Assembly (NCBI GenBank): GCA_016714565.1
Contig: JADKDM010000015.1
Coordinates: 62,001-126,000 of the forward strand
DNA length: 64,000 nt
Origin: Candidatus Villigracilis propinquus
Lineage (GTDB): Bacteria; Chloroflexota; Anaerolineae; Anaerolineales; Villigracilaceae
Direction: 5' to 3'
The translations under genes and the position numbers were made by a program. Within the stretch, counting starts at the first letter, position 1. Each line of letters starts with the position of its first letter. Below, in pieces: positions 36,038 through 44,564 of this stretch. A model generated the notes under the pieces. It had not been told where the DNA came from. It ran no database searches and worked only from the letters and a program-made list of their open reading frames with translations.

Positions 36038-36328
36038 ATGAGCAAGGAATACTATGTCTACATTATGACCAATAAATCACGCACACTGTATACAGGTGTG
36101 ACGAACAATCTGATGCGTCGTGTGCATGAACACAAAAACAAACTCGTCCCTGGGTTTACCAGTAGGTACAACATTCAATTTCTGGTTTATTACGAATCAA
36201 CATCCAGCATCCATGTAGCGTTGGAACGGGAGAAACAGATCAAAGGTTGGTTACGAGCAAAGAAAATAGCGCTGATCGATTCGTTGAACCCGCAATGGAA
36301 AGACTTGAGTGAAGAATGGTTTGTGTAA
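36038..36328 (+). CDS. GIY-YIG nuclease-superfamily protein
   Basis: A 96-residue stand-alone GIY-YIG domain (UPF0213/YhbQ-like). The two motif halves are YYVYIMTNKSRTLYTGVTNN (Y-V-Y and Y-T-G) at residues 4-23; the Arg of RRVHEH and the Glu of ALEREKQIKGW are the other expected catalytic residues. The ATG at 36038 has AAAGGAGG just before it. The gene is boxed in by tandem copies of the same dispersed repeat, two on each side, and a damaged paralogue lies at 43114-43322. This suggests duplication together with the repeats, or a role in their spread. Confidence 0.9.
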   Translation: MSKEYYVYIMTNKSRTLYTGVTNNLMRRVHEHKNKLVPGFTSRYNIQFLVYYESTSSIHVALEREKQIKGWLRAKKIALIDSLNPQWKDLSEEWFV

Positions 36329-36367
36329 AGGTTTTGCGAACATGAAGCATGTTGTCTTGCCATGCCA

Positions 36368-36555
36368 TGTCATTCTGAGCGGAGCGAAGAATCCCTGTGA
36401 CAGTAGTAGAGACCCTCACCGCACTGCATCCGCACCGCGGTGCATGTGTCGCCATAAAGCGGCTCAGGGAGTCATGCAATCATGTCGTTCTGAGCGATAG
36501 CGAAGAACCTCTGTCACGGCAGTAGAGACCCTTCGCTACGCTCAGGGAGTCATAT
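36368..36555. repeat. Two further tandem copies of the dispersed repeat (downstream of GIY-YIG gene)
   Basis: Copy 3 (36368-36477) matches copies 1 and 2 closely; copy 4 (36483-36555) is shorter and ends CTTCGCTACGCTCAGGGAGTC. Same orientation as the upstream pair. Confidence 0.85.
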
Positions 36556-36620
36556 CCAGGTCATTCTGATGTTGACATTGAAGAAGATCGTGACAGCAGG
36601 ACGAAATGAACGACAGATAA

Positions 36621-36660
36621 TAAAAAGCAGTCCAGTGACATGTCACTGGACTGCTTTTTA
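36621..36660 (-). terminator. Terminator of the diguanylate cyclase genes
   Basis: A perfect 40-base palindrome, TAAAAAGCAGTCCAGTGACA followed by its complement, lying 12 bases after the stop of the cyclase gene, with T tracts at both ends. Confidence 0.85.
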
Positions 36661-36671
36661 TTTCATTCCCA

Positions 36672-37589
36672 TTATTCTTCCACGGTCACACGGTTTCGCC
36701 CATTTTGTTTGCTCTGGTACATCAGCCCGTCCGCCCGTTCGATCAGGGAGTCCAGTGTGTCCGCCTCGTTAACAAGCGTTGCCCCGATCGAGACCGTCAC
36801 AGGAACCTTCAAGGTTTTGATTGTGATGGCCGAACTTGCGATCATACCCCGCAGTTTTTCGGCAATGTGGGCAAGGCTGTTTGCGTTGTTGATATTTTGC
36901 AGGAGCACAACGAATTCCTCCCCGCCCCAGCGTCCGCATATATCTGTGCTGCGCAGGTGTTCCGTCAGGTTGGCGGCCACGGCTTGCAGCACATGGTCCC
37001 CTTCGTGGTGTCCGTAGGTGTCGTTAATGGATTTGAAGCGGTCCACATCCAGAAACAAGAGACCAAATGGAACATGCTGTTGATGGTATTCCTGTAGAGC
37101 CGCACCGATCTTTATTTCCAACAGCTTGCGGTTGCCCACCTCAGTCAGCGCATCCTGAAAGACATCCTTCTCCAGCTCGTTCACCCGCTCCTTCATTTTT
37201 AGCAGGGACTGATTATTGCTGAAAACCTCCACGCCGCCGATGATCTTGTGCTGATCGTCATACATGGGTGTGGTGCGCACCAGCACGGGTACGCGGTATC
37301 CGTCCGCGTGGCGCAGATGTACTTGTGCTTCACGTGGTTCACCATCCTGGATCGTAGCCATGAGCGGGCAGCCGTCTTTACATAAGTGCTTACCATCTTC
37401 GGTCACATGGTCCAGTATGTTGGCATGGCAAAATTTGCCAAGGACGTCCTGTGCGCTGTACCCCGTAATGCGCTCTGCCCCGTTATTCCAATACGTAATG
37501 AGCCTGCTCTCGTCTACAAAATAAACCCCATCGTACAGATTGTCTATCAGGCTTTTGTGAAACTGATCCCCGATGGAAGGTTTTTTCAT
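36672..37589 (-). CDS. PAS-diguanylate cyclase
   Basis: A 305-residue cytoplasmic enzyme making cyclic di-GMP from two GTP. One PAS domain (YDGVYFVDESRLITYWNNGA onwards; it contains the Cys pair CKDGCPL) is followed by a coiled linker and a GGDEF domain (DALTEVGNRKL, LFLDVDRFKSINDTYGHHEGD, active-site loop RWGGEEFV). No RxxD inhibitory site is evident just before the active loop (HLRSTDICGRWGGEEF has R-S-T-D, which could be one). ATG 37589 (MKKPSIGDQF) is chosen; the longer frame upstream is poor coding sequence. It follows the larger cyclase gene by 67 bases. Confidence 0.92.
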   Translation of the reverse strand: MKKPSIGDQFHKSLIDNLYDGVYFVDESRLITYWNNGAERITGYSAQDVLGKFCHANILDHVTEDGKHLCKDGCPLMATIQDGEPREAQVHLRHADGYRVPVLVRTTPMYDDQHKIIGGVEVFSNNQSLLKMKERVNELEKDVFQDALTEVGNRKLLEIKIGAALQEYHQQHVPFGLLFLDVDRFKSINDTYGHHEGDHVLQAVAANLTEHLRSTDICGRWGGEEFVVLLQNINNANSLAHIAEKLRGMIASSAITIKTLKVPVTVSIGATLVNEADTLDSLIERADGLMYQSKQNGRNRVTVEE

Positions 37590-37656
37590 AAGCGCATCAT
37601 AGCACTTCGCACTCAATTTTCGACTTACAGGTTGGTTGCACTTTGCGCGGTACTCG

Positions 37657-40600
37657 TTATCGGATCTCTGTGCGGTTTCGCCCGGCTTGCTTGGCGGCGT
37701 ACATGGCTTCATCTGCGCGGCGGAATATGTCCTCCACGGTCTCAACGGAGGAAGACCCGTTCAATTCAACGATGCCGATGCTCAGTGTCACCCGCGCCGG
37801 TCCTTTGGGGGTCGGGATGATCAAGCTCGCTACATTCGCGCGGATGCGTTCCGCCAGTTGAAAAGCTTGCTGCGCATTTGTCAGCGGCAAAATAACAATG
37901 AACTCCTCGCCGCCATACCGCCCGATCACATCGGCGGAACGCAATTCAGCGGCGGCGGTGTCTGTCACAAGTTTCAACATCTGGTCGCCTGCCTCATGCC
38001 CAAAGGTGTCGTTGACCCTTTTGAAATGATCGATGTCGAACATGATCACCGAGAGCGTTTGCTGATAGCGCAGGGTAATGTGCAATTGTTGTTCAGCTTG
38101 TTGGTATAGGTGACGGCGGTTGTTCACCCCGGTCAACACATCAATGCGCGCCAATTCCTGTTCGCGGATCAGAGCGGTCTGTAATTCAATGCTTGTCGCT
38201 ATAGCCTCCTGCTCCGCCTGTTTGCGCTCGGTAATATTCTGGTGCAGGATGATCGCACCCATGCGGGGTTTATGCTGGGGCAATACGGTCATTGCGAACC
38301 AGAATGATTGAGTTGGAGACTCTAATGGATATTCAGTACTGAACTCGGCCAGAGAGCCGCCCAGCACTGCGCGAATTGCCTGATCCGCCTGTATCGCAAG
38401 CGGGTCGCCCTGGCGGATCGCTGCTTCGCATGCGGCAAGATAGTTTTCTCCTGCAAAGCCCATAGGGTGGGGATCGCCATTTTCACGCGCAAAATTTACC
38501 CAGGCGTCGTTGACGGATATGATCACCCCCTGCTCGTCCAATACAGCGATGTGAGCCGTTAGCGAATTGAGCACCCCTTTAACGAACAACTCGCTCTCCT
38601 GCAGGATGGTCTCTGCCCGTTTGCGTCTGGTGATATTTTGCGAACTAAAGCACACCCCGATGACTTCATGTTCGGTACGGATCGGCGCAAAACTGAATTC
38701 GAACCACAATATTTCATTCCCCACCTCGAACATCTTTTCAACCTGCCTCGCTTCACCGGACAGTGCGAAATCAAAATTCCGATCAAAACCCTCGCGGTCC
38801 TGCGGGCGGATAAATTCGTAGACTGAATCCCCTGGCTGTACTTCTTTTCCAAAGATCCGCAAGCCGATCTCTTTCGCGTATTGGTTAAAAAACTGTATCT
38901 TGTGATTTCGATCAATTACCTGAAAGGTTTGGCTGCTATTTTCAAAAACCGCCTTGAGGTTTGCTTCGGATGCCTGCAGGGCATTTTGTGCCTGCACCCG
39001 CTCGGTGATGTCTATGGTGTAGCCTGCGAGCAGGGTTTTAGCTCCCACAACAAGCGGAAACTTGACAGAGTGATAGTGATGGCCGTTCAGGTCTTCATCC
39101 AGCTTCAGAATCTGCCCTTTGGCAACCACGTCCCAATCGTCGGCGGTCATTTTTGCGGCGAGGTCAGGGGGGAATAATTCCTGCATGGTCCTGCCGATCA
39201 TATCTGCGCTCTCGATGCCGATCATCTCGTTAAAATTATTGCTGGCTTGCAGCACACGGCTTTCGGTTGGGGTCACCTCCTTTATGAAGGTGTAAATGGG
39301 GGAATGGTTTATAAATAGCGAGAGTAATTCCTGAGTTTCGCGTACGGCTTCCTCTGCCTGTTTGCGCTGCACAATATCCCAGACCAAACCCGCCAGTTGA
39401 GTCAAAGCCTCCACATCATTCTCATCATAGTTATATGGTTTATTGCCCACTCCCACGATCATTACGATCAGGTCATTCCGCAGAATGGGCACAACGAGCT
39501 CGCGTACAATGGGCGCATGCCCCTCTGGCAATCCTTTACGGCGAGCAGCGGGCAGACCGGCATAATCATTGTGGATCACTGGCCCGCGTGTTGAAACGCA
39601 CTCGGCCCATACACCGGCCTCATCCACAGGGGAATGCTTGCTCTCGCCTTCGGCGGTACACAAGTTTTCCAGGGTGTTCGTGGACCATATGTGCAGTTGC
39701 ACTGTTTTCTGATCCTCTTTGATGAAGTGGGCAAAGCCGATCTGGCTGCCGGTGATCGTTTCGGCTTCATCCAGCGCTTTTTGTAACAGATCATCCAAGG
39801 TGTGTGCATCTGCATACTCGCTGATGCGCACGCGCGCATCCAACAGGGATGCGATCCGCTTTTGCTCGGTAAGATCAACATCAAGGCAAAATAATTCAGG
39901 TGCGCCTCCGGGAATGGAGGTAATGGCGTGGCTGGAATAAACGGTCACACGTGAGCCATCCTTGCGCATTAACGATAACTCTGCTGCAGGGATGGGTTGC
40001 CCGGTCTGTGCCATTTGCTGAATGGCCTGCCAGACGTCCCCTCGCATTTCGGGTGGAATGATCAACTCCAGTAGACTTTTCCCGATCGCTTCTTCTGCGC
40101 TGTAGCCGTATAATTTTTCAGATGCCGTATTCCAATACTGGGTGGTGCCGTCCATTCCATATCCCTGCACGGCTATGGTTTGAACCTCTTCCAGCGTTGT
40201 GCGGAAACGATGTTCGCTTTCCTGCAGGGCCTGTTCCGCATATTTGCGTTCGGTGATATCGCCGTAGGTGACTACAACGCCGTAGCCTTCCAGCGGCAGC
40301 GGCGCGGCGGTGACGCTGATCCATGTGATGGAGCCATCTGGTTTGACGACTCCCATCTCCATATTTTCGATGCGGATGTTTTCCTTCAATGCGCGCACGC
40401 TGGCAAATTCCTCCGGCGGCATGGGTGTTCCATCGGCGCGCACGATCTGCCATTCGAGGCTGTCAATATCCCGCTGTATGTGTTCCTCTTGCGGCACACC
40501 GAGCAGCTTTACAGCGGCGGGGTTGGTCTCCAGGATGTTCCCCGCCGCATCGGAAACAGTAATGCCCAGCGGAAAGGAATCGAACAGGGTTTTGTACTTG

Positions 40601-41160
40601 GTCACTGAAACGCGCAGTTCGCTTTCCGCGCGCTTGCGTTCGCTGGTGCTCAACATCACGGCGCGGGATTCCTGACCGCCTTCGAAGCAGGTAGCTTCGA
40701 TACGCACCCAAAGCAGATCAGGCTCGCTTTTTTTAAACGTTAATTCGCAGGTCTCTTTTCCGGTTCCGGATAACAGCTTTTCAAAAAAATCTTTAAACGC
40801 CGAATGAGATTCAGCCGAAACAAACTCCTCCAGCTGTGAACCGATCAGTTTTTCCCGCTCCATGCCCAGCAGGGTTGCCCCGGCCAGGTTGACTTCGAGG
40901 ATGTTGCCATTCCGCTTTAGTGTACAGTAACCGACGGGTGCAAAGTCATACAAGTCCGTGTATTGACGATAGGCCGCTTCCCCCTCCGCCCGGGCTTGTT
41001 CCAGTTTCTCGTTCTGTTTCTGTAGCTCGAATAGGTTCGCTTCTATGTCATGGATACGCTGTAGAAGGTCGGCTTTCTTCAAGAAAGGGGTAGTATCCTC
41101 CTGCTCTTTTAACTTTTTCCCCACTGTAGCGCGTACTTCCGCGTTCGGTCGTTTCTTCAT
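37657..41160 (-). CDS. Multi-PAS/GAF diguanylate cyclase
   Basis: A 1167-residue cytoplasmic sensor-cyclase. Order: N-terminal coiled coil (about 20-65), three PAS units, a GAF-type domain (about 440-600, with GSQIGFAHFIKEDQ and NDYAGLPAARRKGLPEGH), three more PAS units and a GGDEF domain (DVLTGVNNRRHLYQQ, MFDIDHFKRVNDTFGHEAGD, active loop RYGGEEFIVI). HLxSADVIGRYGGEEF contains RSAD, a plausible product-inhibition site. Start ATG 41160 follows GGGAAACGCC. With the short cyclase downstream it forms a two-gene unit that probably sets cyclic di-GMP levels in response to several signals. Confidence 0.93.
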   Translation of the reverse strand: MKKRPNAEVRATVGKKLKEQEDTTPFLKKADLLQRIHDIEANLFELQKQNEKLEQARAEGEAAYRQYTDLYDFAPVGYCTLKRNGNILEVNLAGATLLGMEREKLIGSQLEEFVSAESHSAFKDFFEKLLSGTGKETCELTFKKSEPDLLWVRIEATCFEGGQESRAVMLSTSERKRAESELRVSVTKYKTLFDSFPLGITVSDAAGNILETNPAAVKLLGVPQEEHIQRDIDSLEWQIVRADGTPMPPEEFASVRALKENIRIENMEMGVVKPDGSITWISVTAAPLPLEGYGVVVTYGDITERKYAEQALQESEHRFRTTLEEVQTIAVQGYGMDGTTQYWNTASEKLYGYSAEEAIGKSLLELIIPPEMRGDVWQAIQQMAQTGQPIPAAELSLMRKDGSRVTVYSSHAITSIPGGAPELFCLDVDLTEQKRIASLLDARVRISEYADAHTLDDLLQKALDEAETITGSQIGFAHFIKEDQKTVQLHIWSTNTLENLCTAEGESKHSPVDEAGVWAECVSTRGPVIHNDYAGLPAARRKGLPEGHAPIVRELVVPILRNDLIVMIVGVGNKPYNYDENDVEALTQLAGLVWDIVQRKQAEEAVRETQELLSLFINHSPIYTFIKEVTPTESRVLQASNNFNEMIGIESADMIGRTMQELFPPDLAAKMTADDWDVVAKGQILKLDEDLNGHHYHSVKFPLVVGAKTLLAGYTIDITERVQAQNALQASEANLKAVFENSSQTFQVIDRNHKIQFFNQYAKEIGLRIFGKEVQPGDSVYEFIRPQDREGFDRNFDFALSGEARQVEKMFEVGNEILWFEFSFAPIRTEHEVIGVCFSSQNITRRKRAETILQESELFVKGVLNSLTAHIAVLDEQGVIISVNDAWVNFARENGDPHPMGFAGENYLAACEAAIRQGDPLAIQADQAIRAVLGGSLAEFSTEYPLESPTQSFWFAMTVLPQHKPRMGAIILHQNITERKQAEQEAIATSIELQTALIREQELARIDVLTGVNNRRHLYQQAEQQLHITLRYQQTLSVIMFDIDHFKRVNDTFGHEAGDQMLKLVTDTAAAELRSADVIGRYGGEEFIVILPLTNAQQAFQLAERIRANVASLIIPTPKGPARVTLSIGIVELNGSSSVETVEDIFRRADEAMYAAKQAGRNRTEIR

Positions 41161-41249
41161 GGCGTTTCCCTTTTTTAACAGCCAGACATAAGATACGAGA
41201 CTTGCTTTGCGACCCGTATCTTTTTAATTCTCCTTACGCACTGTCCATG

Positions 41250-41350
41250 ATTTCCTCCCGAAGGACATCGGGACGATGTGAGTAGAGCGAAGGGTCTCTG
41301 AGATAATCATAGAGACCCTCACCGCACTGCATATGTCGCTCAGGGGACAT
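41250..41350. repeat. Diverged copy of the dispersed repeat
   Basis: Starts CCTCCCGAAGGACATCGGGA (as at 20709) and runs through GAGCGAAGGGTCTCTGAGA and GAGACCCTCACCGCACTGC to CGCTCAGGGGACAT. It sits in the 335-base spacer between the cyclase gene and the ammonia-lyase gene. Confidence 0.65.
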
Positions 41351-41495
41351 ACCCCTGAAACACTCAAATTGCGTAAGGTGAGTTTTTAATTCTCCTCCAG
41401 GTATTAAGTTGTTTTCTTCTATGTTGAAGTAGTATAGCATTTTTGTAAAGTCAAAAGGATTACAATATTGATATTCTAACCCAGGAGCAGAATAC

Positions 41496-43019
41496 ATGAC
41501 CATCACTCTCGACGGATCAGGACTCACGGTTGAAAAGCTTGTTGCCATTGCCCGTTTTAACGAAAAAGTTGAACTGGCCCCCGCAGCGCTGGAACGGATC
41601 AAAGTCTGCCGCGCCATGCTGGAGCAAAAGCTTGCCAACAAAGAGATCATGTACGGCACGAACACCGGCATCGGTGAATTTTCCGAGACGATGCTGAACG
41701 ACGAGCAGGTGAAGGAATTTCAGAAATATTTGATCTACAACCACGCGGCAGGCATCGGCGACCCCGCACCCATTGAGCATGTGCGCGCCGCATTGGCGGG
41801 ACGCATTAACGTGCATGCCCACGGGAATTCAGGCTGCCGTCCCGAGATCACGCTGACGCTGATAGAGATGCTGAACAAAGGCGTTACGCCCGTTGTTTGC
41901 CAGAAGGGTTCTGTAGGCGCCAGCGGTGACCTTGCGCCGATGGCGCAAGCCGCGCTGCTGCTGATGGGGGAGGGAGAGGCCTTTCTAAACGGCGAGCAGT
42001 TACCAGGTCACGAAGCGATGCGCAGGGCTGGAATTCCCATCCCCGGCTTACATGCGCGGGATGGACTCGCCGCGATCAACGGTTCCAATTTGTTGACGGC
42101 CATGTCTGCCCTGCATATTTACGATATGGAACGCTTCCTCAAGCAGGCGGAGATCGCCGCAGCCATGTCCATTGAAGCGCTGTTGGGCAACATGAAGCCA
42201 TATAATTCGAAACTGCACGAACTGCGCGGATTTAAAGGCGCGATCACTTCTGCAAAAAATATCGCGAAGCTGGTCGAAGGCTCCGACTTGACGACGGGCA
42301 AAATGAAAACAAAGGTGCAGGATGCGTACTCGATGCGCTCCACGCCGCAGGTGATCGGCACGGCGCGCGATGCGGTTGCGTATGCACGCACTCAGGTTGA
42401 AATTGAATTGAACGGCGTGGGGGATAACCCGATCTTCATCCCTGAAGATAATTTAACATTGACCGGCGCGAATTTTCAAGGCTCGCCCGTTGCCCTGCCA
42501 ATGGATATGGCTGGTATTGCCATCACGATGACCTGTGTGTTGTCCGAACGCCGCTTGAACCGTTTGACCAACCCCGCATTATCCCAGGGCCTGCCGGATT
42601 TCCTCGCGCATCAGCCGGGCTTTTATTCAGGCTTGATGCTTTCTCAATACACGGCGGATCATTTGATCGTGGAGCAGCGCATCCTTTCCACGCCTGCTTC
42701 GATCCAATCCATCCCTGCGGCGGCGGATCAGGAGGATTTTGTTTCCATGGGCATGAACACCGCTCTCAAGAACGGACAGATCATTGATAACGCCTATGGC
42801 ATTCTTGGTATTGAATTCATGGCCGCCGCGCAGGCATTGGACTTCCGTGAATTCACCCCGGGCAAAGGTTCCTTGAAAGCGCGGGAAGTCATCCGCCGCC
42901 ATGTGGATCACCTTGAAGTGGACAGGCCGCTGTATAACGACCATAACAAGATGAAGGCACTGGTGAAGTCCTGCGAAATTTTAGAGGAAGTGGAAAAGGC
43001 AATTGGAAGTTTGGGATAG
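41496..43019 (+). CDS. hutH: Histidine ammonia-lyase-like enzyme
   Basis: A 507-residue aromatic amino-acid lyase. The MIO cofactor triad is in GSVGASGDLAPMA (Ala-Ser-Gly at about residues 143-145). YGTNTGIGEF near residue 53 supplies the catalytic Tyr. YNHAAGIGDP has the His that marks histidine-specific lyases; in ADQEDFVSMG the Glu expected for histidine lyases is kept but the following His is Phe. The best call is histidine to urocanate plus ammonia, but the altered sites leave room for a different aromatic substrate. ATG 41496 follows CAGGAGCAGAATAC. No hutU, hutI or hutG gene lies in the window. Confidence 0.82.
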   Translation: MTITLDGSGLTVEKLVAIARFNEKVELAPAALERIKVCRAMLEQKLANKEIMYGTNTGIGEFSETMLNDEQVKEFQKYLIYNHAAGIGDPAPIEHVRAALAGRINVHAHGNSGCRPEITLTLIEMLNKGVTPVVCQKGSVGASGDLAPMAQAALLLMGEGEAFLNGEQLPGHEAMRRAGIPIPGLHARDGLAAINGSNLLTAMSALHIYDMERFLKQAEIAAAMSIEALLGNMKPYNSKLHELRGFKGAITSAKNIAKLVEGSDLTTGKMKTKVQDAYSMRSTPQVIGTARDAVAYARTQVEIELNGVGDNPIFIPEDNLTLTGANFQGSPVALPMDMAGIAITMTCVLSERRLNRLTNPALSQGLPDFLAHQPGFYSGLMLSQYTADHLIVEQRILSTPASIQSIPAAADQEDFVSMGMNTALKNGQIIDNAYGILGIEFMAAAQALDFREFTPGKGSLKAREVIRRHVDHLEVDRPLYNDHNKMKALVKSCEILEEVEKAIGSLG

Positions 43020-43023
43020 GGAC

Positions 43024-43054
43024 AAAAAAGACCGGCGCCAAGTCGGTCTTTTTT
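43024..43054 (+). terminator. Rho-independent terminator after the lyase gene
   Basis: AAAAAAGACCG (43024-43034) pairs with CGGTCTTTTTT (43044-43054), immediately after the stop. Confidence 0.92.
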
Positions 43055-43093
43055 ACTCTTGCAAAGTTATAGAAATTGTGTAAAATATCGGAG

Positions 43094-43138
43094 TTCCAAA
43101 TAGGGTGCCCCCCTCACCCTGTTTGGAATATTTTTTTG
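43094..43138 (+). terminator. Second hairpin followed by a T tract
   Basis: TTCCAAATAGGGTG and CACCCTGTTTGGAA (43094-43127) form a stem with one mismatch, followed by ATATTTTTTT. On the minus strand it overlaps the end of the damaged GIY-YIG gene. Confidence 0.55.
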
Positions 43139-43322
43139 CCTGTAGCCTTTCCCGTAGTGGACGCCTTGCGTGTGGGGGACTTCTGCGTGTTGTATTTGCT
43201 GGCAAACCCCGGAACAAGTTTATTTTTATGTTCGTGGACGCGGCGCATGAGGTTATTCGGCCCCCGGCACAGGGGGGGGGGGATTTATTGGTCATGATAT
43301 AGACGTAGTATTCCTTGCTCAT
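43114..43322 (-). pseudogene. Damaged GIY-YIG gene copy
   Basis: Begins with ATG 43322 and MSKEYYVYIMTNKS, the same first 14 residues as the intact copy at 36038. The next stretch, where the intact gene encodes RTLYTGVT, is replaced by an 11-G run (43272-43282 on the plus strand) plus GC-rich sequence one base shorter, shifting the frame. In the shifted frame NNLMRRVHEHKNKLVPGF is recovered, but after ASKYN the remaining domain, including the catalytic Glu, is absent and a Lys/Thr-rich tail ends at 43114. So it lacks both the second GIY-YIG half and the Glu. The same ribosome site GAGGAATTTT precedes it. Confidence 0.8.
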
Positions 43323-43333
43323 AAAATTCCTCC

Positions 43334-44564
43334 TTATGATGACATGCTGAACCACTCCAACACTCCATTCGCCGCCACGCGCCCGCTTGCAAAACAAGCT
43401 GTCAACAAATAACCGCCTGTGGGCGCTTCCCAATCCAGCATCTCCCCGGCACAAAAAACACCGGGCATAGTCTTCAACATCAAATCTTCATTCAGCGACT
43501 CAAAACTCACACCGCCCGCAGAACTGATCGCCTCATCCAGCGGACGGGTCGCAACCAGCGGCACCGGTAACTGCTTCATGTAAAACGCCAGCCGCGCCAT
43601 ATGCGCTTGCAAATTCATCCTTCGGCACGAACTCACGCAGCAGCCCCGCCTTCACACCCTTCATCCCCACCGTCTTCTCCAAATGGCTCGCCATCGAACG
43701 CGACCCGCGCGGCTTCGACAACTTCTCAAGCAGCTGTGCCTCCGTTTTATCGGGCGCAAGATCCAGCCGCATCACGGCCTTTCCATTCGCTAAAATTTCA
43801 TCTCGCATCCCCGCCGAAGCTGCGTAGATCAAACTCCCTTCCACGCCTTCCTTCGTCACAATAAATTCACCCTGCTGATGAAAATCCCCGAACGTCAATA
43901 TCACAGATTTGATCGGCTGCCCGTCAAACTTCTCTTTGAAGAATGGACTCCACGCCACATCGAATCCGCAGTTGGATGGTTTCAACGCCTCCACCTTAAC
44001 CCCGGCCTGATCCAGCCAATGGACCCATTCTCCGCTGGAGCCGAGTCTTGCCCAACTCCCGCCCCCGAGCGCCAATATCACAGCATCGGCATTTACGGTC
44101 TTGAGTCCGTCCGGCGTTTCAAACTCAATACCGCCTACGCCACCGTCTCTGGCGGTGATGTTTCCCATCCACTTATGCCGCAAATGGACATTCACCCCCG
44201 CCGCGTCCAGTCTCTTTAACCACGCCCGCAGCAAAGGGCTGGCCTTCATCTCATTTGGGAACACCCGCCCCGAAGTGCCGACGAAAGTCTCCACACCGAG
44301 TCCGTGTGCCCACTCGATCAAGTCATCAGGTGTGAATTTCAACAACCACTTTTCAACTTCCTGCTTTTTACTTCCGTAGCGCGAGACAAATTTCTCGAAC
44401 GGCTCCGAGTGAGTCAAATTCAAGCCGCTCTTGCCCGCCATCAAAAATTTGCGTCCCAGCGACGACATCGAATCGTACACATCCACCTGCAGGCCGTGTC
44501 CACTCAATACTTCCGCAGCCATCAAGCCCGCAGGCCCGCCACCGATGATCGCCGCTGTTTTCAT
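43334..44564 (-). CDS. HI0933/BaiN-family flavoprotein (frameshifted)
   Basis: About 409 residues after repair. FAD motif AAIIGGGPAGLMAAEVL at the N-terminus; the family SSLGRKFLMAGKSGLNLTHS follows (residues ~34-53), then SGRVFPNEMKASPLL and LALGGGSWARLG. The C-terminal part in the other frame contains EAISSAGGVSFESL and PGVFCAGEMLDWEAPTGGY, the typical closing FAD-binding segment. The frames meet at about 43611-43622 near an A/T run, where KDEFA becomes NLQAHMARLAF. The ATG at 44564 overlaps the stop of the MFS gene (TGATG), so the two are coupled. The family acts on flavin-linked reductions, some on steroids or thiols; the substrate here is unknown. Confidence 0.85.

Noticed and set aside
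35753..36600. CRISPR array near the GIY-YIG gene
   Set aside because: Repeats are about 110 bp, in tandem without unique spacers, and no cas genes are present.
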